64,000 nucleotides of DNA from Dendrobium chrysotoxum (taxonomy: Eukaryota; Streptophyta; Magnoliopsida; Asparagales; Orchidaceae), in contig CM034309.1 of the NCBI GenBank assembly GCA_019925795.1, positions 25,848,729 to 25,912,728 of the forward strand, in the 5' to 3' direction. Position numbers and translations under genes: made by a program. Positions 51,920 through 62,456 of the stretch are shown here, piece after piece (positions within the stretch are counted from its first letter, which is position 1; every line of letters begins with the position of its first letter). A model generated the notes under the pieces. It was not told the origin of the DNA, did not search any database, and saw only the letters and a program-made list of their open reading frames with translations.

Positions 51920-54900
51920 ACCTCAACAGTTTTGGGCATTGGGGGTTTTATGAATGGTTTTGCATTAGAGAGGCTTGATGTTAGATGGCTCTTTTAAGTC
52001 TTCTTGAAACGAAATGAACTTTCATGGGTAAGTTTTCTTTCTCCTATTTGCATTTGATTCCAAAATGAGTTTTAAAAAAAAAGAGTGTGGGATGGAAGCA
52101 TGTTTGGGTTTAAAGTTGAAAGACTTGTTTGGGCTTTGATTTCAGGACTGGTTTTCTTCTTTGCTACTTGGAGTTTTATTTGGGTAATTGTGTCAAGTAT
52201 CTCGAGCGCTTTCTTTAAATGTGGAAAGATTAAATACATTAAAATCCACTCTCATTTACATTTGGCTTAAATATTTAATTGGAATGAAGGAGGGGTCAAA
52301 GACATGTTTGAGCTTTGAAAAGACATGTCTAACAATGAGATGCTTACATACTTTGAAAATAATGAATAAAAATCATTTCTTAGTAACAATGTTGGAGAGT
52401 TTCTAAGATTTGAAAAGTCCCTGAGAGAAAATAACCAAGCCAGCGTCTGAGCTTGAAGAAAGGTATATTTTTATTTAATTGCATTTTATTTTGATTATTC
52501 ACATATTAAACATTAACCTACTCTCACCCAATCTTCTTTCTTTTCTTTGTTCTTTTGCGAGGGACTTTTGGAGAGCAAAGGAGAAGGATCCTTGGGAGCG
52601 ATAGATGAAGGAGCTTGGACAACTGGATCCGAGCATCAGTCACCCCCATTCATTCTGGTGGGGGTGCTACGGGTGATACCACCGGGTCGTAGCCCCCGGT
52701 GTAGTGAGTTTTCTTAAAACTTAGAAAACCTTTAGGGAGCCTTTTGGTGTGTGTGTTCCCCACCCTTTAGGACCTTGTGGTAACTTCAATTTTATTAGGA
52801 TCATTTTGTTTCCTCTAGATCCTTAAACCTTCTTACACATGCGTATGTCCAAAGGGTTAGAAACAAACCTCTTTGTATCCCCTACAATACTAGTGACACA
52901 TAAGGACAATAACTAAGGACTGAGTCATAAAAAATTAAGACTTATGATGCATGCTCCATTTAGAATAGAAACATATAACATAGAAAACTTAGTAACATGT
53001 TATCCTAGGATTAGTTTCCCTTAATTAATTAATAAAGCAATAAAATTAATTACAATCTAAATCAAATGCATTCAAACAATCAATTCCCAATCAAACTATA
53101 ACCAACATACGTAATCACTAGGAGGTAAAATTTGAATATGAACTTAAAATTAAATCTAACTAATCTATTTATCACTTATTAATTAAATATTAACTAAATA
53201 AAATTCATTGAAATAAACTTAAATTTAAGGAGTTATAAAATTGAAAAATAAATCTAACTCAAACCTAAAAGACCCTTAAACGCCAAAACTTTGAAAATCC
53301 ATAACTAATTTTAGAAAAATTCAAATTGGGTAAATTAAAATGCATTCAATTCTAATTGAAACCTAGTATTTGTTAAAAATATGAACTTCCCAAAAATTAA
53401 CCTAATCTAAAAAGTCAACTCCTCGGTCAACCATAGTTCAATAACTAGGGCCCGAACTTCCAAAATCCATAACTTTGCCTAGAAAACTCTAAATTCAGCA
53501 AACTAATAGTCTAATTACTCTTGGTAATGTCTAATATTTAATAAAAATACTAACTTCCCTAGACCCAACCTATTTCTAAAAATGAATTTTTGGACCCCTT
53601 AACCTAGCGGATAGGTAAACCCTGGATCTTCTAAAATTCACTAATGCAACTTAAACTCCAAACAATACTACCCTTAGTATTAAAATGAACTAACCAACTA
53701 AACTAATTAAAAATAGACCCTAATTTATTAACATTTAAACTTTAATCAAACTCTCCCCTTTTGACCTTCAACAAACCTAAGCACCGAAAGAACTTGAATT
53801 AACTACCCGACATAGGACTTATCCAAAGCCACACAAGCCTACTACACACATGTTGAATTGCTTGCTAAGGTACCACTTCTAGTTCTAGGTTAGGACGGTA
53901 TTTTATATTTTTCTGTTTCTATGATGTGACGCTCTTGCATATGGCACATGTGCTGGTTGAATTAATTTGTTATGAGTGTTTATTTTATTACTGTACTGCA
54001 CTTTATCTGTGATGTGATTGATTGTACGTTAGATCTACCTCTAGGCTAGGAACGATTTATACTAATCCAATCTTATGCAGGTGGTCATGCTCATGCAGCG
54101 CTATAATGAAAGGGGGCTAAATTAATTAATAATCATGTTTATATGTAAATGCTTGCTACAGGTGCTTCAGAATGCTTAGCCCCCGATGTAAATAAGAGCG
54201 TGGACAAGTATGTTTTTTCCCTTCTTGCACATATATAATTATTTATGATGTGATGTATTAAACTGCTTGAGATTTTCATTAGGATAACCTTACAGGTTCA
54301 ATTTGGGTCTAGATTTTATTTTTTATAATGTAATTTATAACTTATATCGAGTTGTAAAAGTCATTAAAGATAAGGCATTTCAAATACTCGGTACCCAAAG
54401 AGAAAAAGAAAGGCCCTTCATAGGAAATTTCTTATTCATTTGAGTACCCTTCTGGAGGACTGTCCATAGAAGAACTCGAAGATGATTCATATGAAGACTT
54501 GAAGATGATCCACATGAAGGCTTGAAGATGAAGACTTGAAGACGAAATGCCTGACTTTTAAGACTTACGTCTTCCAATAGGATTATAATTCAGGTTATTA
54601 TCGGTGGAGCCTAGCCACCATTACTTTTCTACAGACCCTGGGTTGTACTTATACGGCACTTGTCATGGACTGTGGTCTTTTCTCTACTTTATTCTGTGAA
54701 TTTATATTGATGTGTTTACTTTATGTGTGCAGTAGAAATTATCTATTTTTCTTAGTTTTTTTCTTGTATGTGCTTGGCCTGATTTCACTAGGCTCTTTAG
54801 GAATAAAATTTTTTTACTCATAACTAATATTTTAAATTTTAAGAATTAAATAACATAGAAACTTAACGACTTAGGGAATAGTCAAAATTGTCTGGGGTCG

Positions 54901-55905
54901 CATGCATATCAATGCATTCTTCTTTCTCCTTGCTATAATACACTTTCCCGCCTACGGGTAGAGTCCGGATAATCTAGCCTATGAGGATGAGGTGCCGGAC
55001 CTGAGGAAGCCTAATCTTTTCTAAAAAATTATTTTTTATAGTCTTTTTAAAATTCTATGCATATTTGATTTGAGATTGTTAACTAGCATACATTGCATTA
55101 GAAATCAACTAAATTAAAATTTTAACTACATTAGTTTTAGGAGCATTCACCCTACATAAGTCCAGGGCCATTTAGGAAACTCTTTAGATGTCAACCCTAC
55201 TTCCAAGAACCAAACTACCTACCCATCTTTCATCAAGACTGGACAACATGAATTTTATGCGCCTAGGTGGTTAGCTGGCTTTCTTTTTCAGGCAAGATAT
55301 AAGCCCAGATGCATTAGCTAGGACACAGGTGTTAGTGTTGTGTGTAGAACACTAAACCCACTAGATTTAGGGTTCAAGGCTACTACTATCGGTGTCTCGT
55401 AGTACATCTCATCGGTGGGTAAGTCTCCTACCTTCCATTGACTATAAATCCTACACATCTACATCACACGGATGACGCCACCTCCATCCTTCTCTCCTGT
55501 ATGCTTTGAGCGCATGATTTTCTTTTTCTCCAGTCTTTTCTCACTACCTTAGTCCCTTCGGATGCTGATCTGAGCTATGTATGTTGACTAAGTCAAGTTG
55601 AACCTTTTCTTCCCTTTGAGTAGGAACTTCCTAGTCTCATCCCTATATGTCAATCCCATTTGAAAGCATAATGTAGAATTCTTAACCGAGAGTCTTCTCA
55701 AGCCCTGACTTAAGACGTAATTAACCACGGGGGCTTGCGCCCGTGGGAAACTGAATTCCATTATTAAATAAACTCCACTCAAGCTGATGTATTGGGTGGG
55801 GGAAACCCGTTGTTCCGATCAGGTCGTGTATATCATTATCCATCGGGGTGTGTTAGTGAGAGCCGCGATCCTCAATGGCTAATCGTATGCACGATCTAAT
55901 CTGCC
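51920..55905. other. Unclassified repeat-derived DNA
   Basis: No protein family was recognised in 4 kb. A GC-rich stretch at 52610-52710 contains a self-complementary segment (CACCCCCATTCATTCTGGTG). A short GAAGACTTGAAGATGA repeat lies at 54475-54545. The minus-strand ORF 55588-55782 has no recognised domain. This is probably part of the long element or LTR that interrupts the LINE. Confidence 0.35.
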
Positions 55906-55911
55906 CTCCCA

Positions 55912-56457
55912 TTGGCATCATTATCTCCCCCCACGGGGCGGTGTGTTTCCTTTTCGAAGGTCCACAGTCCTCTTTATGCAGATGGTGCGAAGTTGTCTGT
56001 TGATAATTCTACCTCTTTAGTTGATGGTGGTGATGAATCTTTGGGTGATGTTGGGGAGGCTGGTGTTGTGGTTCCTCTAGTGGATGTACCTATTTCTATC
56101 ATTTTGAATGCTAATTTGGTCACTCATCTTATTAGAGATTCTGTTAGGTGGCAATGTGATTGATTATATGATGACATGTTGTATGCTAGCGGGGAGGATT
56201 TTATTGAAAGCAACCTGGAAATGGGCTCGCTCGATAAATTTGTTAGACAACGTAAACGGAAATCTAAGAACAAATGACTTTCTTCTTTTGGAACCTTGGC
56301 TGCATCTCGGTTTGGATGTTTAGTTGGTCTTTCTTAAATGGCCCCTCCCTGGCAACTAAGTGTCGGTCTGAGTCCGATATTTTCTAATTTTGTCAATCCA
56401 GCTCTCTGTTTTTTCTTTATTTACTGTTTTTTATTTTTCCTTAAAATAAAAAAAAAT
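55912..56457 (+). pseudogene. LINE ORF1-like protein, probable C-terminal part and 3' end
   Basis: The plus strand reads SFSKVHSPLYADGAKLSVDN, LVDVPISIILNANLV and then, in another frame, LEMGSLDKFVRQRKRKSKNK with a stop. That basic tail is usual for plant LINE ORF1. It is followed by a T-rich region and AAAATAAAAAAAAA (about 56443-56456), a possible poly(A) end. No ORF2 lies between, so this LINE lacks its RT. The TTAAACCCTAAAAAACTATA word follows at 56524-56543. Confidence 0.55.
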
Positions 56458-56890
56458 CATCCTAACATAACAAAATCATGCTTCTTCACAGCATTCAACA
56501 CATAAATAATTGTAGAATACACCATTAAACCCTAAAAAACTATATATTCACAGGAAAAATAATAAAACTCAGAAGGAGTTTAAAGTTTATCAATAATAAC
56601 CCTAGTTTTTCTCCCATGGTTGGCTGTAGTAGTTCTTCTTGGATGTTTTGCATTCCGCCTTTCATCTCCTCAGAGAATGCAATATCCTTCAAGCCAATTT
56701 TCAACTTCTTCGCTTGTTTCTCGTTTTTCTTTCTTAGTAGGTAAAATGTGATATTCTGCCATCCGTCAAAACCCTAAATGCTTGGGCGCTTTCGCGAGTT
56801 TCTTTTTTAAAAAGGTTAAAAAGAGTGCCTCAATCGGGTTGTAAGATAAATAATATAAATATTAAATATACACGTGTCAACATTTTATTA

Positions 56891-56939
56891 GAATCCGGAT
56901 GTAGAGCTACGTCCGGAGTCCGTATTGAATAATTTCTCC
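56891..56939 (-). mobile_element. Half-copy of the TTATTACGTGCGGA-type MITE family, inverted
   Basis: Read on the minus strand it is GGAGAAATTATTCAATACGG, then ACTCCGGACGTAGCTCTACA. It matches 26644-26693 over about 49 bases. It lies about 0.5 kb upstream of the Kazal gene. Confidence 0.5.
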
Positions 56940-56947
56940 AATTATTT

Positions 56948-57062
56948 GGTTTTGTTTTGGATGAATTTTTATTACTTCTTAAAATAATTTTTTAGTATAA
57001 AAATTTTAATTTTTATTAAAAATTATTTTAAAAAATAATAAAAAGTTATCCCAAATAAAACC
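56948..57062. mobile_element. Foldback MITE, GGCTTCGTTTGGGA family, copy g
   Basis: The left end GGTTTTGTTTTGGATGAATT and the right end on the other strand GGTTTTATTTGGGATAACTT are inverted repeats. The inner arms AATTTTTATTACTTCTTAAA and the partner strand continue the fold. It ends about 340 bp upstream of the Kazal start codon, directly beside the MITE half-copy. Confidence 0.55.
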
Positions 57063-57403
57063 TGAATGAGTCATTAGGGTTGGTTGATAGGGGTCAAGCT
57101 GATTCAAAGGTAGCCACTTGCCAGCAGGCCCATGGCCCAGCAGGCCAGCACCACCCTGCATATCAACGACTCTCCAGCAGACTCCCAACAAATCTTCACC
57201 GGATCCCACCGAAAAAAAAAAAAAAAACACAAGCAAGAAAGAAAAAAGAGACTTCGGTGGAAAGCAAGGGAAGGGACATTTCGTTGCCTATTCCTCTTTT
57301 CAGTTTCTTCTCTTCTGGCATTTGTTAGGCGATTGATTCTCTTTGTGCTAGGGTTTCGGATCCTGTCCTGGGACCAGGGCTTGCTTGATCTGGCTCGCTC
57401 GCT

Positions 57404-57760
57404 ATGTCGCCGGCGGCGAGAGCTTTTTTTCTCGCCCTCTTCCTATTTTTCGCCACCTCTATTCACCTCTCCAACGCTAAATTGGAGGCCACAGACAACG
57501 ATCCTTGCCCCACCTTATCTGACGGATCCCGATCCTGCCCTATCAATTGCTTCCGACCGGACCCTGTTTGCGGCGAGAACGGCGTGACGTACTGGTGTGG
57601 ATGCCCGGACGCCGCGTGCGCCGGCGTCCGCGTGGCGAAGAGTGGGTACTGCGAGGTTGGAAACAGCGGGAACGGCCTCCTCTCAGGGCAGGCCTTCCTC
57701 CTCATACACATTGTGTGGCTCATCATTCTCGGCTTCTCTGTCCTTTGCGGCCTTCTTTGA
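57404..57760 (+). CDS. Kazal-type serine proteinase inhibitor-like protein
   Basis: One exon of 118 codons starts at the ATG 57404, the first in-frame Met. Residues 1-25 are a clear signal peptide (MSPAARAFFLALFLFFATSI, cleavage likely after HLSNA). The mature part carries cysteines at 35, 45, 49, 56, 65, 67, 72 and 83. Its core, CPINCFRPDPVCGENGVTYW, has the C-x3-C-x6-C-GxxGVTY pattern of a Kazal fold in its plant variant. Residues 96-117 (QAFLLIHIVWLIILGFSVLC) form a hydrophobic C-terminal segment, a membrane anchor or GPI signal. Plant members of this small family are of this length and architecture. The expected location is the cell surface or apoplast. The target protease is not known from sequence. 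The frame is complete and GC-richer than its surroundings, so I regard it as a functional gene. Confidence 0.92.
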   Translation: MSPAARAFFLALFLFFATSIHLSNAKLEATDNDPCPTLSDGSRSCPINCFRPDPVCGENGVTYWCGCPDAACAGVRVAKSGYCEVGNSGNGLLSGQAFLLIHIVWLIILGFSVLCGLL

Positions 57761-58615
57761 GCTCGATGCCCTCTTTTTCTTATCGGTACATCTGTAATTC
57801 GTAGATCTATTTTTAATTCTTTTTCGTCAATGTATCATTCATGAAGTTAATTGATTGGAGTTGATGATGCCTTAATTAGTTTATGAAATAGGGTTTGTGG
57901 TATAAATTTCTGGCTCTGACCTGAATATTTGAGGAACTGTTGAAGAAAGAAAGAGATTTAATTTCTGTTCTTGTTTCATCATATTCGACTGTGTTGGTTT
58001 TTGTTAATTCTTATTTAGAAAATATTGTCAGCTCTGGAGCGATTTTTGTGGCGTAGGTCATGGTGTATTATGTATTTGCTTTATGTTGATGTGCATAGAA
58101 TATTTATACGTAACAATATCTAGCTAATACAGAGTGCTGCATAATCCTAAAAATGTTTCTGTAAGTTTGTTTAACTCTATGCGCATTGTTATGTGAACTT
58201 TTTTTTAATGGTTAGTGCTATAGAGTTCGATGGTTATAATATGGAATGTTTATTATTTCTCTCTTATTTTTTTTGCCAAGTTAAACCTGATTGAAATCCT
58301 AAGGGAAATTTGAACTGAAATGTTTTCGTTAATAAACTTTCTTGCTGGATAAACAAGTTTTTGTGCGGTGAGGCCAGTTCAATGTGCTCAATAAATTTTG
58401 GTCTAAGGTTTTCCCTGGTATTTTTGGTTAAAAATTATGTCAAGATGGAGCTAGTTTTGTTACATGTATCCTCGATTTCATGGAATCACACACTCAATAT
58501 AAGTGAACTATTAGACAATACAACTAAACTATTGAACAAATACCATTAAATTATTGGACAAACACAATTAAACGTTTATCTAATATTGATTTTGTTGATA
58601 CTCTTTCTAATACTA
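57761..58615. other. 3' region of the Kazal gene, T-rich
   Basis: T-rich sequence that probably includes the 3' untranslated region. No other coding sequence was recognised. Near 58490-58570 the words CTAAACTATTGAACAAATAC and TTAAATTATTGGACAAACAC are repeated. Confidence 0.4.
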
Positions 58616-58619
58616 ATAA

Positions 58620-59770
58620 GCAACTTCTTTAAATGCCTATATTTGATCTTGATATGAAAATGGTTTTTTTTTGCCCCAGGCAATGATAAATCACCTGGTC
58701 CTGATAGTTTCAATGTTAAATTTTTTCAAGGATTCTTTGTAGTTGGTTTGCCCTCAGTTTATTAAAGCTGCGTTGCATTTCTTCAGAACTTTCAAATTTT
58801 CAAAAAATTTTAACCACATTGCCATTGCTATGATCCAAAAGAAACTAAATGCTTATCAAAGTTCAAATTTTAGACCTATTTCATTCTGCAATACTTTGTA
58901 TAAGATCATATCTAGGCTTCTTGCTGACAAAATCAAACCTTCCTTGCTAAAATAGTCAACCTGACTCAAGCAGCTTTGTTGAGGGGTGGGGCATCGCTGT
59001 CAACGTCATATTAACCTCTAAAATTCTTCTGAGTTCCAGAAAAAAGGTCTAGCCATTAGTTATTCTGTGCTAAGGCAGTTCCCTTATGATTGTTTTTATC
59101 TTAAAGGTTTGCCTTCTCGTTTGATGCGCTGCAGTTTTTCTCCTATTTTTGTTAACTGGAATTCTGTATGTATTTCTTATGTGCCTTTCTGCTATTATTA
59201 AAGAGAGTTATGTTGCTATTTCAATTCAAATTTTTGTTTGAGATAAGGTTGTCTTTTCTCACACCATATTTTACAATCATTATGGAGGAGTTATGTTGTA
59301 TTATTGCAGAGAATTATTCTAATGATTGTTTCAAACTCATTAGAACGGTGAATCAATCAACCATCTGATTTTTGCTGATAACTTGTTTCTTTGGCTAAGC
59401 TGACTCCTTGACTGTTTCTAGAATGCTATCTTCTCTTCAAAAATTCAAGGACCTGATGGGCTTAAATGTCAATTTGGAAAAGTCTGACGTTATTTTTTCC
59501 CAAGATCTTGGTTAATTGGGTTGTCTATCTTTCAAATACTTGGTTATTTCAATTTCAAATGAGAAGTTTAAGATGTGCGGCTGTCAACCACTATTTAATA
59601 AGCTTAATTCATGGATTACGGAAACAAAAAATTATCTTTTTTGCTGGCAGTTTGCAAGTTGTTAAATACTCTTTAAATATTTCTCTCTCTCTTATGCAGA
59701 GACACCTGCATTTCTGAAGCGGTGATTGAAATGATTAATTGTTTGTTTAATAAATTCATTTTTTAAAACT
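58620..59770 (+). pseudogene. LINE ORF2 reverse transcriptase fragments
   Basis: Frames shift repeatedly, but the order of L1-type RT motifs is clear: NDKSPGPDSFNVKFFQGF (58682), QKKLNAYQSSNFRPISFCNT then LYKIISRLLADKIKPSLL (58835-58955), IEELCCI-type region, and a decayed F-A-D-D box replaced by FLLIT. Then come LTVSRMLSSLQKFKDLMGLN, VNLEKSDVIFS and SLVISISNEKFKM-type parts up to EMINCLFNKF (59740). About a third of the RT, including the AF-D-x-R block, is missing. Confidence 0.82.
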
Positions 59771-59936
59771 AAGGCTACTGAATAACTCAAATTTTACATG
59801 GGAGTCTTTCTGCTAAACTAAGGTAGAATGGTAGTGTCTATATTATTTCCCATTCCCATATTGATTTGACTTGTAATTTAAGAAGGATTTGAAATTTTCT
59901 AACTGATAATTCCCTTCTTAACCATTGGTTGGTTAA

Positions 59937-60659
59937 GACACGGACACGGCGACACGGATACAACACGGACACGGGACACATCAATTATTGAAAATATAGG
60001 ACACGGACACGGGTTGGAGACGGTATTATAATTTTTATATTTTAAAAATAGTGTATAAAAATTGAATAAGTATAATTTTTTAAAATAATTTAGAAATAAT
60101 AAGTCATATGACTAAAATTTGTGTTTAAAATGATTAATATTAGGATGTCGAGGGTCGGACGTCGATGCCGTTTATCATTCATCGAGAGAGGAGATGATAA
60201 TGCTATCGAGAGTCAGGCATTGATGTTATACAGTAAACATTGAGCGTCAATGTTAAGAGGGTGTTGGTCATTGATGTTGAGAAGGTGTTGGACAAAGATT
60301 AGATGTCAAGTTATGAGTGTAGAAATTGCTAGCATCGAGCATCAATGTAAAGACAACATCAGACTTTGATATGGAGATTGTTTTGAAATGTTGATATTGT
60401 AACGACGTCAGACGTTAATGTTAAGATGATATCGGGCATTGTTGAGAAATCAAAGTTGTAACCCGCCAAAGAGAAATGAAAATGAGAATATTCGATGAAT
60501 AGGGTATTAAGTGCGGGCGATTGATTTGGTGTTGTGGATAGGAAATAAGAAATTTAGTTTTTATATTTTAAATAAGTAAAATTTTAAATACAAGAAATTA
60601 TATTTTAGAAAAACTCATAAAATATTTAAGATACGTATGTCGGACACGAGTGTCCAATT

Positions 60660-60732
<73 letters not shown>

Positions 60733-60805
60733 AATAGGATACATTTTTAGCATGTCCGACACGTGTCGGAGGAGTATCGAACGTGTGTTGTGTCGGACAC
60801 TGCAC
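59937..60805. mobile_element. Unclassified insertion with ACACGGACACGG / GTGTCGGACAC ends
   Basis: The left side has repeated words GACACGGACACGGCGACACGG and AACACGGACACGGGACAC. The right side has TCCGACACGTGTCGGA and GTTGTGTCGGACACTGCACG, roughly inverted relative to the left. The stretch lies between LINE-like text on both sides. A (TA)n run of about 60 bases (60669-60729) lies inside. ORFs here are fortuitous. Class and exact ends are uncertain. Confidence 0.4.
60669..60729 (+). repeat. (TA)n microsatellite
   Basis: An uninterrupted TA dinucleotide run of about 60 bases, directly readable. Confidence 0.98.
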
Positions 60806-62079
60806 GCCTCTTTGAGGAGAAGTGTTGGTGAATCATATATTAATACTCTCTCTTCTCTATCTAGGAATTCTTCTAACAACTCTTATTATTTTTGGAAGTT
60901 ATTAAAACCTATTGCTACTTCTCTCAGACATCATCCTAATTACAAAACTTGCGATACTACAGCAACAACATCATCAAGCATTTATCCCACTATGTCGGGT
61001 CGGCTACATAATTGTTTTTCTCCATTGTGTTATGTTAAGAGTCAAATTTTCATTTAAATCTAATAAATCTAATAAAAACTTGTAATGATGATAATATTTC
61101 TTTATTTTTTTATCTTTGGATTGTTTGGTTCTTCTATTTTGGAGATGTTGATAGATTTTGCTTTCCCTGTATTTGGTCGCCCTATTAATGCTCTTCTTCA
61201 TTATATCATTTCTTATGGTAATTTGCAGCTACTTCCGGCCTTATGCAATTTCTCAGTCTGTTATTGTCTTATTAGCAAGATTTCAATTTGAGTAGGCGAA
61301 GATAAGTTATGTTTGACCGTGGGAGTAACCAAAGTATTTGGCAAAGTAATAACAAGAATCACAACTCTACTTCTTTAAGTCCTAAAACTCTGAAAATTCT
61401 CATTAAGTGGTTTGTTAGGCTTAAGGTGAGTAATTAGAAAGTATCCATCATTTGGGATGATAAGATTGGAGCTTTTTTTTTTTGTTAATTGTTGGCTCAT
61501 TCATTATGTTATTGTTATTGGCCCCTTTTCTGTGTCTCCTCTCCTTCTCAGTTGTTTGTTTGCTTCTTGGTTCTGAATTTATATTATTCAGCTTTTATAC
61601 TCTGGTTTTATTTATTCTATTAATTCCTCTTTATACAATACTATTGCTCCTAGTAAACTTTCTAGGCTTGCTGGATTCACTGGAAGAAGGAAAATCTGAG
61701 GAATGTATTGAGAAGGTTATCATGTCTTTTTGTTTAATGCTCTCCTTTACAAATTATATATATATTCTGATACCCTTTTTTTTTATTTGATAATTGATGT
61801 AGTTGTTCTTTTACTTTTAGTAAAACTGGGTTATACAGGTTTCCAGCTATTCTTGAACTTTTACTAAAACTGGGCTATACAGGTTTCCAGTTGCTTATTA
61901 TATGTGCGTGCCAAAGAGGTAGACTCTACTTGACGGCAAATGGCACAGAAAGTTCATGCAGTGTAAGCTGCGATAACAACTTAACGCAGAAACTTGTCTC
62001 AGGAGATAATTATTCTTAGTACTATTGCAGGTCTTCTTTGTTTTTCAATCAAAGTTCCGCTGAATTGGTTCTTCTGGTT
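60806..62079. other. Intergenic or LINE debris
   Basis: The segment 60806-61055 has an open frame (RRSVGESYINTLSSLSRNSS) that may be the far end of the LINE. Hydrophobic ORFs at 61085-61291 and 61482-61790 have no recognised domain. A 44-base word (ACTTTTAGTAAAACTGGGTT...) is repeated in tandem at 61813-61900. Confidence 0.35.
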
Positions 62080-62238
62080 GAGAGATTATTACGTGCAAAG
62101 TCTGGATGGGAGAACTGTCTAGATTTTGTGAGGGTACACAACAAATATACAGTTTTATTTTTTGCTCTGTATTTGTTATGTACCCTAATAAAATCTGGAT
62201 AGTTTTTCTATTCGGACCCCGCACGTAATAATTTCTCC
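62080..62238. mobile_element. MITE, TTATTACGTGCGGA family, copy 4
   Basis: The left end GAGAGATTATTACGTGCAAAG and the right end on the other strand GGAGAAATTATTACGTGCGG are inverted repeats. The interior arms CTGGATGGGAGAACTGTC...CTAGATTTTGTGAGGGTACA and TGTACCCTAATAAAATCTGG also pair, so the whole 159 bp folds back. Confidence 0.7.
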
Positions 62239-62456
62239 TTATACTAACCCTATTGGGCTTCATTACCAAGACTTTCATTTTTATGCTTATCAAATTTGTC
62301 AATATTGTCATTCTATATGGGTAATATCAGATTCTGTCAATTGAATAAAAAACCAACCACACTTCATCTATTAGGGTTTGGGATTTCTTCCTTTTGCCCT
62401 AGGCCCGCTCTCTCCCTCCGACGGAGCCGGAGAGATCTCTTGTCTCCTCCACTCCA

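Noticed and set aside
55330..55450. Possible pararetrovirus or copia coding debris
   Set aside because: No motif of RT, integrase or coat protein could be read in any frame.
56524..56543. Telomere-like repeat (ACCCTAAA)
   Set aside because: Only one partial unit is present at each site, so there is no telomeric array.
60598..61057. ORFs with long isoleucine-tyrosine runs
   Set aside because: Produced by the (TA)n microsatellite.
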